Of a stretch of DNA of 64,000 nt, positions 8,119 through 16,636 are shown one piece after another. Numbering within the stretch: position 1 is the first letter of the stretch; each line of letters opens with the position of its first letter. The notes beneath the pieces were generated by a model. The model was not told where the DNA came from. It searched no databases and saw nothing but the letters and a program-made list of their open reading frames with translations. The stretch is from Chitinophagaceae bacterium (lineage in GTDB: Bacteria > Bacteroidota > Bacteroidia > Chitinophagales > Chitinophagaceae), in contig PMSV01000015.1 of NCBI GenBank assembly GCA_003168265.1, positions 19,561 to 83,560 of the forward strand. Direction: 5' to 3'. Both the position numbers and the translations under genes were made by a program.

Positions 8119-11100
8119 ATGAAAAAGTACATCAGGCATTTTAACCAGGTCATCTTACTGGGGTTAATAATACTGGCCGCTATTTTATTTCTTACCTACA
8201 AGCAGTCATCAAACACAAAAGCGACATCGGCATGGGTATTTCGTACCCAAGAAGTGAGATTCAAAATTGAACAGGTTTTCATCAGTCTCGTTGATAATGA
8301 AAACTACACTTACAATTTCATTATTACCGGCAGACGGGAGTTTATTGAACCCCGGCAAAAATCAAGGGAAAATATTTACAACCAAATTGATACGCTTAGG
8401 CGATTGACTATTTATAATACTGCTCAGCAGTCGCAAATTGATTCATTGCTATTTTATACATCGGAAAAACTTCAATTTTCCGACACTGTGATTAATGTAA
8501 GAAAAGAAAAAGGGTTGCAGCCTGCAATGCAATTGGTCTCATCCGCGGAATGGAAAGTTTATATGGATCATGTACGCAATATTATTGAACAGATGCAAAT
8601 TGAAGAATCATTCTTGCTGCTCCAGAGAAAAAAAGCAAGCGAAATGGCAGGCGATCAATTCAAGAGAATAGTTTTTACAATTAGTATCTTACTAATTGTT
8701 TTTATAACTATTTTCTTAATAAGAAATTGGTTACAAGATAATAAACAAAAAAAAATAAAAGCAAAACTCTCGGAATCTGAAAAAGATTTTCAATTATTAG
8801 TAAGCAGCGTAAAAGAATATGCGATTTTTCTCTTAGACAAAGAGGGATGTGTCGTCAGTTGGAACAGCGGCGCAAAGCACATAAAAGGATATACCGCAGC
8901 AGAGATAATCGGGAAACCTATTAATGTTTTTTATACATCAAAAGATATCCAAAATGGAGAGCCGCAAAAAAACTTGCAAATGGCACGACTGTATGGGCAC
9001 TACGAAACAGAAGGCCTGAGGGTGCGAAAAAATGGCTCCTTTTTTTATGCAAACATTGTTTTTACAGCTCTGACCGATGATAAAGGCAGGTTTAATGGGT
9101 TTTCAAAAGTTACAAAAGATATATCTGAAACGAAACGAGTAAAAGACGAGTTAAATGATAATAATAAGAAGCTTATCCTTTCCCAAAAATTAATTCAGGA
9201 AAGCGAACAACGATTCCGTAATATAATAGAACAAACAATTAACCCCATCCTGATTTTAAAAGGGGAAGACCTGAAATTGGAAATGGCCAATGAGCCCTTA
9301 TATAAATTACTGAATATAGGTAAGGAATGCATCGGCAAACCGGTTATTGAAATCCTGCCGGAAATGAGAGACCAACCCTTCCAGAAATTATTAGTTGATG
9401 TGGTCAAAAATGGTTCAACTCATTATGGCAATGAACAACCGGTATCTCTTATTCGTGAAAATAGAGAAAGGGAAACAGTTTATTTCAACTTTGTTTATCT
9501 GCCCTATCGTGAAAATGATAACAGGATTTCGGGAGTTATTGTCCAGGCCACCGATGTCAGCGCCCAGGTCGCTGCAAGAATAAAGCTTGAAACCATTGAA
9601 ATGAATTTGTTAATTGCAAATAAGGAGCTTTCTTTTCACAACGATGAAAAAGAAAAGCGAGCGGTAGAATTGCTCATTGCCAATAACCAACTGATAACCT
9701 CTGAAACTGAATTAAACAAACTGAATATAGAACTTGAACAACGGGTGAAAGAACGAACCGAAGATATAGCCACAAACGAAAAGCGCTTTCGCGCGGTTGT
9801 TGAAAATAATCATGACATTATTAATTTGTTCGATGAATCGCTCAGAATTATTTACCGAAGCCCGTCTGCTTCCCGTATATTAGGATGGAGTAATGATGAG
9901 CTGAGCAATTTTGATATTTTCACAAATATGCATCCGGATGATAGAGAAAGAACTGAGGAGGTCATCCGGGAAACAATCACAAGTCCCGGTAATCCTATAA
10001 ATGCATTATTTAGATGGCTCCATAAATGCGGGAATTATCTATTGCTCGAAGGCACTATTACCAATTTGCTTAAGGATGATAATGTAAAAGCCTTTGTATT
10101 CAATTTTCGCGATGTGACTGAACGGATGGAAGTCAATGAGAAATTATTAGCTTCTGAAGCACGATATCGCAGGCTTTTTGAGTCTGCAAAAGATGGCATA
10201 CTAATACTCAATAGCGATACAGGAATTATCGAAGATGTAAATCCTTACCTGATCACGATGCTTGGTTATTCGCACGCTGAGTTTCTTCACAAGGAACTTT
10301 GGGAAATCGGTTTGTTCAAAGATATTGTCGAAAATAAGTCTGCTTTTGAAAAATTAAAGAAAGATGGTTACTCGCGCTATGATAACCTTCCGCTCCAGAC
10401 TAAAACTCACAAAGCTTTTTATGTAGAGTTTGTAAGCAATGTTTATGATGTTGACGGCAAACAGGTCGTCCAATGCAATATCCGGGACATTACCGAACGC
10501 AAAAAGGCCGAGCAGATAATAATAAAATTAAATACAGAACTCGAAGAGAGAGTTTTGAGGCGAACCGAACAATTAAAAAAAACCAATGAAGAGCTTGAGG
10601 CTTTCTCCTATTCTGTTTCACACGATCTCCGGGCCCCCTTGCGTGCGATTATTGGCTTTAGCGCAATCCTGGAAGAAGATTACAGTAGTAAATTAGATAC
10701 GGAAGCTAGAAGGCTTACAACTGTAATTAGAAATAATACATTAAAGATGAGCAATCTTATTGACGGGCTTATTTCATTTTCCAGGATGAGCCGCCATAAT
10801 CTTAAAAAAACAATTGTCAATTCAAATGAAATAATACAACATATAATTGATGAACTGGAAATAAAGAACGAATTCGGAGCAATCAATTGGGTAATTCATT
10901 CATTAAGCACTCTTAAAGGAGATTTTGATACCATCAGACAGGTGTGGGTGAATCTGATTTCTAACGCGATCAAATATTCACGTCATTCAACAATACCCCG
11001 GATTGAGATCAAATCCTATTTTCAGAACGATCAAGTTGTTTTCTTAATAAAAGACAATGGGGCAGGATTTAATCAAAAATATAGCGACAAATTATTTAAG

Positions 11101-11256
11101 GTCTTTCAGCGCCTGCACAATAATGAGGAATTTGAAGGCACCGGAATCGGATTGGCCCTTGTGGAAAAAATTGTCACCAAACATGGAGGAAAAGTGTGGG
11201 CTGAAGGCATAGAGGGAAAAGGAGCGAGTTTTTATTTCAGCTTGCCAGTAGATTAG
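8119..11256 (+). CDS. Multi-PAS sensor histidine kinase with CHASE3-like sensor
   Basis: A 1045-residue membrane kinase. Transmembrane segments at about 11-27 and 186-203 flank a helical periplasmic region with the CHASE3-type stretch YNFIITGRREFIEP. Four PAS domains follow (about 220-340, 365-490, 555-675, 680-795), with coiled coils ELEQRVKERTE and ELEERVLRRTEQL between them. The HisKA domain carries SVSHDLRAPLRAIIGFS with phosphoacceptor His835, and the ATPase domain shows VNLISNAIKYS, DNGAGF and GTGIGLALVEKIV. The kinase core resembles that of bacteriophytochromes, but no GAF/PHY chromophore domain is present. No receiver is attached; the CheY-like protein 43 bases downstream is the likely partner. 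Confidence 0.92.
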   Translation: MKKYIRHFNQVILLGLIILAAILFLTYKQSSNTKATSAWVFRTQEVRFKIEQVFISLVDNENYTYNFIITGRREFIEPRQKSRENIYNQIDTLRRLTIYNTAQQSQIDSLLFYTSEKLQFSDTVINVRKEKGLQPAMQLVSSAEWKVYMDHVRNIIEQMQIEESFLLLQRKKASEMAGDQFKRIVFTISILLIVFITIFLIRNWLQDNKQKKIKAKLSESEKDFQLLVSSVKEYAIFLLDKEGCVVSWNSGAKHIKGYTAAEIIGKPINVFYTSKDIQNGEPQKNLQMARLYGHYETEGLRVRKNGSFFYANIVFTALTDDKGRFNGFSKVTKDISETKRVKDELNDNNKKLILSQKLIQESEQRFRNIIEQTINPILILKGEDLKLEMANEPLYKLLNIGKECIGKPVIEILPEMRDQPFQKLLVDVVKNGSTHYGNEQPVSLIRENRERETVYFNFVYLPYRENDNRISGVIVQATDVSAQVAARIKLETIEMNLLIANKELSFHNDEKEKRAVELLIANNQLITSETELNKLNIELEQRVKERTEDIATNEKRFRAVVENNHDIINLFDESLRIIYRSPSASRILGWSNDELSNFDIFTNMHPDDRERTEEVIRETITSPGNPINALFRWLHKCGNYLLLEGTITNLLKDDNVKAFVFNFRDVTERMEVNEKLLASEARYRRLFESAKDGILILNSDTGIIEDVNPYLITMLGYSHAEFLHKELWEIGLFKDIVENKSAFEKLKKDGYSRYDNLPLQTKTHKAFYVEFVSNVYDVDGKQVVQCNIRDITERKKAEQIIIKLNTELEERVLRRTEQLKKTNEELEAFSYSVSHDLRAPLRAIIGFSAILEEDYSSKLDTEARRLTTVIRNNTLKMSNLIDGLISFSRMSRHNLKKTIVNSNEIIQHIIDELEIKNEFGAINWVIHSLSTLKGDFDTIRQVWVNLISNAIKYSRHSTIPRIEIKSYFQNDQVVFLIKDNGAGFNQKYSDKLFKVFQRLHNNEEFEGTGIGLALVEKIVTKHGGKVWAEGIEGKGASFYFSLPVD

Positions 11257-11299
11257 AAATTACTGAATTCACTAAATATTAGTCAAAATTTATCATGGC

Positions 11300-11752
11300 A
11301 TGAATTACAATTCAACTGAATTATTGCTGGTGGAAGATAATATCAATGAAGCGGAACTAACTATACGCGAATTAAAAAAAAATAATATGGCAAAAAATTT
11401 ATTTCACGTAAAAGATGGCGAAGAGGCGCTTGAATTTGTTTTTGCCATTGGAAAATACTTTGGCATGCGTGATGTGAATCAAATACCAAAAATAATATTG
11501 CTGGATATACAAATGCCAAAAGTCAGCGGACTAGAAGTGTTGCAGGCAATAAAATCAGATGCACGAACAAAAACTATTCCTGTGGTTATGTTAACGTCTT
11601 CAAAAGAAGATTCTGATATTCAAAAATCCTACGCACTTGGAGCAAACAGTTATATTATGAAACCTGTAAATTTTGAAATTTTTGCAGAAACCATCAAAAA
11701 CCTCGGTCATTACTGGCTCTTATTAAACCAATGGCCGCTTAAATCTAGATAG
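11300..11752 (+). CDS. CheY-like response regulator (Rcp1 type)
   Basis: A 150-residue stand-alone receiver. It has [12 protein letters not shown] (acidic pocket), [11 protein letters not shown] with the phosphoacceptor Asp, [10 protein letters not shown] with the switch Thr/Ser, and MKPV with the conserved Lys-Pro. The [12 protein letters not shown] stretch is typical of the Rcp1-like regulators that pair with phytochrome-type kinases. It has no output domain, so it acts in a phosphorelay or by protein contact. It sits between two kinases in one operon: 43 bases after the first and one base before the second. Confidence 0.93.
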   Translation: MNYNSTELLLVEDNINEAELTIRELKKNNMAKNLFHVKDGEEALEFVFAIGKYFGMRDVNQIPKIILLDIQMPKVSGLEVLQAIKSDARTKTIPVVMLTSSKEDSDIQKSYALGANSYIMKPVNFEIFAETIKNLGHYWLLLNQWPLKSR

Positions 11753-11753
11753 T

Positions 11754-13943
11754 ATGACGGAAAAATTAAAAATACTTATGCTGGAGGATAGTTCCCCGGA
11801 TGCTGAAATAGTCGATAGGATATTAAAGAAAGAATTCACTAATTGTGATTTTCATCTGGCTATGACAGAGAAATATTTTATGGAGGAGCTGGATACCTTT
11901 GACCCCGATGTGATACTAGCGGATAACTCATTGCCACATTTTAATGCAATCGAAGCGTTGAAGAGGGTAAGGCAACGGCATTTGCAAATCCCTTTCATCA
12001 TGGTAACAGGGGCCATGTCGGAAGAATTTGCTGCCAATATTATAAAAAGCGGGGCCGATGATTATATTTTGAAAGACCGGCTGACCAGATTGCCGTCAGC
12101 CATAGACGCAGCTATAAAAAAACACAAAACCCTGAAATCAATAGTCGATTATCGTTATGCATTAGATCAATCAGCTATTGTGTCAATCACGGATCAGAAT
12201 GGAATAATCATTTACGCAAACGATAATTTTGTTAAGATTTCCAAATACAGTACCAAAGAATTGCTGGGAAAGGATCATCGAATCATAAATTCAGGCTATC
12301 ACCCGGCATCATATATGAATACCTTATGGGCGACTATCATAAGTGGAAAAAAATGGAGAGATGATATGTGCAATAAAGCAAAAGATGGCAGTCTCTACTG
12401 GGTTGACACACATATCATTCCTTTCATGGATGAAAGAGGAAAACCTTATCAGTACATGGCTATTTGCACAGATATTAGCAAGAGAAAAAAAGTTGAGAAG
12501 AAATTACAGACAGCGTATGACCAGTTATCCTTTCATCTAATTAATGCCCCCCTTGGATTCATTGAATGGGATAATCAATTGCATGCAAAATACTGGTCTA
12601 AGCGCACGGAAGAAATTTTTGGATGGACAGAGAAAGAATTTATTTCCCTGCAAAAGGATGGGTACACTCAGGTATACGAAGAAGATATGCCAATAGCAAG
12701 TAGAATCGCAGAAGACTTAATAACAGGCAAAGTTGGTCGCAATAGTGTACAATATCGCAACTACACTAAAAATGGGACAGTAATCTGGTGTGAGTGGTTC
12801 AATTCGGTTTTAAAAGATAAAGATGGAAAAGTGAATACCATTCTGTCTTTGGTTAGAGATATTACAGAATCTAAAAAAATAGAATTGGCAATAAAACAAA
12901 ATGAAAGCACATTAAATAAGGCGCAACAATTAGCGCACATTGGAAATTGGGATGTCAATCTCATAGATAATATAGATGTCTGGTCGGATGAAATGTACAG
13001 GATTCTTGGAATAAAAAAGGGAGAAATCAAACCTTCATTGGAACAATTCTTATTATGCATTCATCCTGAAGAAATAAAATCCGTACAAAAAACAATTCAG
13101 GAAAGCCGTAATTCTGTCAGTGACGCAAGGCTCAATTTCCGGTTCATTCGCAAAGATGGCACTATCAGGTACGGTTATATTGAATGGAGATATGAATTTA
13201 ACGAAAAAGGCATGCCGGAAAGGCTCTTTGGAATCTTGCAGGATATAACCGAACGCAAAGAAGTGGAAATGGAATTTCAAAAACTGGAAAAGGAAAAACT
13301 GGAAGGCAAAATAGAGGAGCAAAAAAACCTGGCCAAAGCTATACTCAATGCCCAGGAAAAAGAAAGAACTGCCATTGGAAAAGAGCTTCACGATAATGTG
13401 AATCAGATACTGGCTGGAACTAATTTATTCCTTTCTATCGCAAAAAAAACACAGGAAAAAAATCTTGAACATATTGAATCTTCTATGCAAAATATTCAAC
13501 AGGCCATTGAAGCAAACAGGAAAATTGCCCATGAATTGGTGTCACCCGGTTTTGATGAAATACAACTCGCTGAACTTATAAATAATCTATCAGAAAATAT
13601 GTTGAAAAAGAATGGAATAAAGGTAAATCTGGAAGTCAATATGCTTAATGAAGACTTATTAAATGATGAACAAAAACTCTCCATTTACCGGATTGCCCAG
13701 GAACAATGCACCAATATTACTAAATATGCGGAAGCAAAGTCAGTAGAAATTTCGTTAAGCACGGTAAAAGGTGATTTTAAAATGGTGATTGCTGATGATG
13801 GAAAAGGAATGCCGGTGGGAAAAAAAATAAATGGTATCGGTTTAAGAAATATCAAAGGTCGTGTCAACATATTAAACGGCAATGTCAATATAGTCACAAA
13901 CCCCGCTAGAGGATTTGCGCTGGAAATATCTATACCGCTGTAA
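11754..13943 (+). CDS. Receiver-PAS-HisKA_3 hybrid histidine kinase
   Basis: A 729-residue soluble kinase with an N-terminal receiver (about 1-125; Asp57 in ILADNSLP, then VTGAMSEE and DDYILKDRLTRLP), three PAS domains (about 135-250, 260-380, 390-505) and a NarX/UhpB-type kinase core. Phosphoacceptor His546 lies in KELHDNVNQILAG after the ERTAIG stretch, and the ATPase shows ADDGKGMPVG and GIGLRNIKGRV. An N-terminal receiver suggests it is itself controlled by the multi-PAS kinase upstream. HisKA_3 kinases normally phosphorylate NarL-type regulators; separate receiver and LuxR-type proteins lie just downstream. The gene follows the CheY-like gene after one base. Confidence 0.9.
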   Translation: MTEKLKILMLEDSSPDAEIVDRILKKEFTNCDFHLAMTEKYFMEELDTFDPDVILADNSLPHFNAIEALKRVRQRHLQIPFIMVTGAMSEEFAANIIKSGADDYILKDRLTRLPSAIDAAIKKHKTLKSIVDYRYALDQSAIVSITDQNGIIIYANDNFVKISKYSTKELLGKDHRIINSGYHPASYMNTLWATIISGKKWRDDMCNKAKDGSLYWVDTHIIPFMDERGKPYQYMAICTDISKRKKVEKKLQTAYDQLSFHLINAPLGFIEWDNQLHAKYWSKRTEEIFGWTEKEFISLQKDGYTQVYEEDMPIASRIAEDLITGKVGRNSVQYRNYTKNGTVIWCEWFNSVLKDKDGKVNTILSLVRDITESKKIELAIKQNESTLNKAQQLAHIGNWDVNLIDNIDVWSDEMYRILGIKKGEIKPSLEQFLLCIHPEEIKSVQKTIQESRNSVSDARLNFRFIRKDGTIRYGYIEWRYEFNEKGMPERLFGILQDITERKEVEMEFQKLEKEKLEGKIEEQKNLAKAILNAQEKERTAIGKELHDNVNQILAGTNLFLSIAKKTQEKNLEHIESSMQNIQQAIEANRKIAHELVSPGFDEIQLAELINNLSENMLKKNGIKVNLEVNMLNEDLLNDEQKLSIYRIAQEQCTNITKYAEAKSVEISLSTVKGDFKMVIADDGKGMPVGKKINGIGLRNIKGRVNILNGNVNIVTNPARGFALEISIPL

Positions 13944-14334
13944 TTTGTAACAGTAAGAAGCCAAAACAAATCTTTGGAGACGCAGACGAACCCCTTATCT
14001 GATTCCTATAGGCTATCAGCCATTTCTATATATAATTGATGGGATGCTTGAATTTCGAGGCCTGGAAACTTCCTGTTTTCAAGTCCGTTCCCGTCGTCGC
14101 CGCGAAGGGGATTGCCGATGCATAGAATCCATGTTTGCAGACCCTCTCGCTTCATGATTCGAAATTAATGCAATATATGCAATCCCATTTCAGAAATAAC
14201 CTGTTTAAATTTAATTATGTAGGATATCTTTTAACGTTATGGAAAGCAGAATACCTCATTTTTCAAAAACTATCCAATAAATAAAAAAATATTCCATCCA
14301 CGAAAACGGACATTATCATGCAGACACGTATAAT
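13944..14334. other. Intergenic, no gene seen
   Basis: 391 bases between the hybrid kinase and the LuxR-type gene. The plus frame of the latter is open only from 14281 and has no ATG before 14335. No terminator hairpin with T-run is apparent after the kinase. Confidence 0.4.
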
Positions 14335-14574
14335 ATGGTTCATCGCCAGCTCAGGGCGAGCGAATCTGCCGAATCCGCCCGCTTTACCATTCGGGAAAAG
14401 GAATTCCTTCGTCTTGCCTGCACTGATCTGACCCATAGGCAAGTAGCCGAGATCATGTCTCCATCCAAAAGAACAGTAGATGGCTACCGTGAAGCCCTTT
14501 TCCATAAATTAAATGTGCACAGCCGGGTAGGATTAGCCAAGGAGGCAATCCGCATTCAATTGATCCGGGTGTAA
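14335..14574 (+). CDS. LuxR/NarL-type DNA-binding domain protein, no receiver
   Basis: A 79-residue protein made of little more than a GerE/LuxR helix-turn-helix: FTIREKEFLRLACTDLTHRQ, then VAEIMSPSKRTVDGYREALF and KLNVHSRVGLAKEAI. These are the four helices of the NarL C-terminal domain, with the recognition helix at TVDGYREAL. NarL regulators have a 120-residue receiver before this domain; here none is fused. A receiver-only protein is encoded 113 bases downstream, in reverse of the usual domain order. Start at 14335 is the only ATG available; an in-frame extension without a start codon runs back to 14281. Confidence 0.8.
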   Translation: MVHRQLRASESAESARFTIREKEFLRLACTDLTHRQVAEIMSPSKRTVDGYREALFHKLNVHSRVGLAKEAIRIQLIRV

Positions 14575-14687
14575 AGATGAGCCTCAAAATAATTAACTGC
14601 GGAAATTACGATCTTGTAGAGTAAATCCTACATCATTTACCCAGCTTCAATTACCCATAGGGGATCAGTGCCTGGATATCTTTGTCA

Positions 14688-15113
14688 ATGCAATATTCCG
14701 GATTGAATATATTAATAGCGGATGACCATGCAATCGTGAGAAACGCTCTGAAGATGCTTCTCTACCATGAATTTCCTTCCAGTGAGATCTGGGAAGCTCA
14801 GGATGGTAAAGAATTGCTGGAAGTGGCTTTGGCCAGGGTTTATGATTTAATTATCAGTGATATTAATATGCCCAAAATGGATGGTGTGACAGCCATCGGA
14901 CTTATCCGAAAGGAACGTCCCAAGGTCCCCATTTTGATTTTGAGCATGCATGAAGACAGTATTCATTGCTGCAGGGCCTTGAAGGCGGGAGCTACAGGAT
15001 ATATTGGCAAATCCATGGCCAGGCTTAATCTTGGCCACGCCATCCGCAAGATCTTATCCGGCGCTATCTATGTTCCACAGGAACTCATGTTTAAAACTCC
15101 GAGTTTTTCCTGA
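14688..15113 (+). CDS. NarL-type receiver domain protein, no DNA-binding domain
   Basis: A 141-residue receiver. ILIADDHAIVRNALK gives the acidic pocket in the ADDH form typical of NarL/FixJ regulators, IISDINMPKMDG the phosphoacceptor Asp, ILSMHED the switch residue and GATGYIGKS the conserved Lys. The protein stops at the point where NarL proteins have their linker and helix-turn-helix. I prefer the ATG at 14688; a TTG two codons upstream is also in frame. Together with the LuxR-type protein just upstream it looks like a split NarL regulator and a plausible partner of the HisKA_3 kinase at 11754. Confidence 0.85.
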   Translation: MQYSGLNILIADDHAIVRNALKMLLYHEFPSSEIWEAQDGKELLEVALARVYDLIISDINMPKMDGVTAIGLIRKERPKVPILILSMHEDSIHCCRALKAGATGYIGKSMARLNLGHAIRKILSGAIYVPQELMFKTPSFS

Positions 15114-15206
15114 TTAATTTCAATTCATCTTTATTGATTTTCAGCCATTTCAAAATTGGTTTAGTTTAACCAATTATGTCAAAAGGCAAGAGGGCATGAA
15201 AAACGG

Positions 15207-15237
15207 TTAGCCCCTTCGGGTTGTAGTGCCGTCTTTA
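15207..15237 (+). promoter_or_regulatory. ECF-like promoter motif, copy a
   Basis: TTAGCC (15207-15212), 16 bases, CCGTCTTTA (15229-15237). Both halves are exact. A hairpin with T-run ends 70 bases downstream, so a transcript starting here would be about 60 bases long. Confidence 0.6.
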
Positions 15238-15244
15238 CTCCTGA

Positions 15245-15307
15245 TATAGAAAATTCGAGCATGTTTGTTTTTAGTTAGGGCTGGCAGTTTCTACGCCGGC
15301 CTTTTTT
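15245..15307 (+). ncRNA. Candidate small RNA ending in a terminator
   Basis: Arms GGCTGGC (15279-15285) and GCCGGCC (15295-15301), with one G-T pair, followed by six T's form an intrinsic terminator with no gene in front of it. The terminator loop contains TTTCTA, also seen in the two-hairpin elements at 16.4 kb. The segment GTTTGTT...AGGGCTGG before it recurs in decayed form at 26586. The 5' end is placed about 8 bases after motif a and is a guess. Confidence 0.45.
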
Positions 15308-15473
15308 ATTTTTTCAAAATATCCCCTAAACCAGTGAAAACACCCCCTTTCCAGTTCATTTATAATATTTACATTTATTTACCATTCGCAGCCAGTAAAA
15401 AAATTTCGGTTCAGCTTCCGGCACTCTTTTCAGTGAGCCGGCTTTATGATTGTGCTGGAATTGGTCCAATTGT

Positions 15474-15504
15474 AAGCGGGGGCTAACCTTAAGTCCCCGC
15501 TTTT
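15474..15504 (+). terminator. Terminator-like hairpin
   Basis: AAGCGGGG (15474-15481) and CCCCGCTT (15495-15502) around a 13-base loop, with T's to 15504. A second imperfect hairpin (CCGGCACT...AGTGAGCCGG) lies just upstream near 15415-15440. No gene precedes it. Confidence 0.5.
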
Positions 15505-15592
15505 ACACTTTGCGAAAACCTAAAACTCTTTCTTCATCTAGGCCCGGACCAATAAGTTTCGGACCTTCCCAGCGAATGGGGGCCCGTAAGGG

Positions 15593-15686
15593 GCTGTTAC
15601 AACAGCCCCCACATTTAATGCTTGCTGTTTCAACAGCCCCCTCATTTAATGCTAGCTGTTTCAACACCTACCTACATTTAATGCTT
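15593..15686. repeat. Tandem dyad repeat array 1, three units of 31-32 bp
   Basis: Units at 15593-15623, 15624-15654 and 15655-15686. Each begins GCTGTT, then A or T, CAACA, a C-rich stretch and CATTTAATGCT. The first unit with its flank is a near-perfect palindrome of 9-bp arms GGGGCTGTT / AACAGCCCC (15590-15609). The third unit has diverged in the C-rich part. Motif copy d begins six bases after the array. Confidence 0.85.
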
Positions 15687-15691
15687 CGATT

Positions 15692-15722
15692 TTCGACCTT
15701 TTTCCTTTCACTACCGTCTTTA
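15692..15722 (+). promoter_or_regulatory. ECF-like promoter motif, copy d (weak -35 half)
   Basis: TTCGAC (15692-15697; 4 of 6 matches to TTAGCC), 16 bases, exact CCGTCTTTA (15714-15722). Spacing is conserved. A two-tier hairpin follows at 15739. Confidence 0.45.
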
Positions 15723-15738
15723 TAAGAAATCAGTTGAT

Positions 15739-15788
15739 CCAAGCGCTGGAAATAATTATAGGCATTCTATCTCCTATGCAGGGCTTGG
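15739..15788 (+). other. Two-tier hairpin downstream of motif d
   Basis: Outer arms CCAAGCGCTG (15739-15748) and CAGGGCTTGG (15779-15788) pair at 9 of 10 positions; inner arms ATAGG (15758-15762) and CCTAT (15773-15777) pair perfectly. No T-run follows. Possibly another structured transcript. Confidence 0.4.
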
Positions 15789-15913
15789 TACCAATGATTA
15801 TCATAGTAAGAATTTTATGGTAGCCCTGTCCGGCTTTCTTTTTAGTTCGCCGGGTTTTGAGAAGAATGAACAAATCAGGGCAAGCGTGCAAAGCATGGCG
15901 CACGCTCCCGGGA

Positions 15914-16035
15914 GTTGTGTCAACAACTCCCTATCATTCAAAAAGGTTGTGTCAACAACTCCCTCCCAATTAAAAGGTTGTGTCAACAACTCCCTCCCAA
16001 TTAAAAGGTTGTATCAACAACACCCAATCAATTAG
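15914..16035. repeat. Tandem dyad repeat array 2, four units of 31-32 bp
   Basis: Units start at 15914, 15946, 15977 and 16008. The core GTTGTGTCAACAAC is followed by TCCCTCCCAATTAAAAG. Unit 1 with its flank has 9-bp arms GGGAGTTGT / ACAACTCCC around GTCA. Units 2 and 3 are nearly identical; unit 4 is partial and reads GTTGTATCAACAAC. The dyad core resembles that of array 1 (TGTT...CAACA), and the period is the same. Confidence 0.88.
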
Positions 16036-16271
16036 TATGGTATCCTAAATCACAAATCTTCCTGCTTTATAGAACTCTCCAACGAGAAATTCTAGATAGG
16101 CTCTTCCCGGGCTACACCGATGCGATTTTAAAACAAAATTAGTTCGATACTAATATGACTTGCAAAATAATATCCGCCTTGCACCTCGGGTTCAAATAAA
16201 AGCGACTTACAGATTGATTGACCTATATGAATCCTCGTATTCAAATTTTCCGGAGATAATTTTTTAGAGAT

Positions 16272-16302
16272 TTAGCCAATCAGGGGTCCCCGGCCGTCTT
16301 TA
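16272..16302 (+). promoter_or_regulatory. ECF-like promoter motif, copy b
   Basis: TTAGCC (16272-16277), 16 bases, CCGTCTTTA (16294-16302). Both halves are exact. The first stem of RNA element R1 starts 49 bases downstream. Confidence 0.6.
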
Positions 16303-16351
16303 AGTCTGGAGCAATCATACAGTTTAAGCAACAGGAGTTTTTTTCTCATAT

Positions 16352-16413
16352 GTAGTCGCGTTATGGTTTGCGAACTACTTAACCAGGATGTATTTCTATA
16401 CGTCCTGCTTTGA
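16352..16413 (+). ncRNA. Two-hairpin RNA element R1
   Basis: Hairpin 1: GTAGTCGC (16352-16359) pairs with GCG-A-ACTAC (16370-16378) around the loop GTTATGGTTT. Hairpin 2: CAGGATGTAT (16384-16393) pairs with ATACGTCCTG (16398-16407), one G-T pair, loop TTCT, followed by CTTT. The hairpin 2 sequence is identical to that of element R3 on the opposite strand at 19.8 kb. Loops are shared with R1b, R2 and R3 while the stems differ. Confidence 0.6.
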
Positions 16414-16427
16414 TTTATGAAATTTAT

Positions 16428-16475
16428 CGACGTTTACGTTTGTCGGGAGGTATTTCTATATCTCCCAATTTTTTA
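16428..16475 (+). ncRNA. Two-hairpin RNA element R1b
   Basis: Hairpin 1: CGAC (16428-16431) with GTCG (16442-16445), loop GTTTACGTTT. Hairpin 2: GGGAGGTAT (16445-16453) with ATATCTCCC (16458-16466), loop TTCT, then AATTTTTT, a good terminator. It follows R1 by about 20 bases and may be the end of the same transcript. Confidence 0.55.
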
Positions 16476-16573
16476 AACCTTATGACCTAAAAAAAAATCG
16501 CTACCTGGATAACCTTTTCCTCTTATTTACAGTATTATAGATTGTCTATGTAGAAAATTATTCAAATTCTCAT

Positions 16574-16636
16574 ATGCAGTAGTGTTATGGTTAAACTGCA
16601 TCCAGGATGTATATCAATACGTCCTGCTTTTTTTTT
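16574..16636 (+). ncRNA. Two-hairpin RNA element R2
   Basis: Hairpin 1: ATGCAGT (16574-16580) with ACTGCAT (16595-16601) around a loop holding GTTATGGTT. Hairpin 2: CAGGATGTAT (16603-16612) with ATACGTCCTG (16617-16626), loop ATCA, then C and nine T's. Against R1, stem 1 has changed on both arms with pairing kept, while the loop core is unchanged. No motif copy is found just upstream of R2 itself. Confidence 0.6.

Noticed and set aside
15593..16035. Regularly spaced repeats that could be taken for a CRISPR array
   Set aside because: The whole 31-bp unit repeats, with no unique spacers, only three or four units, and no cas genes nearby.
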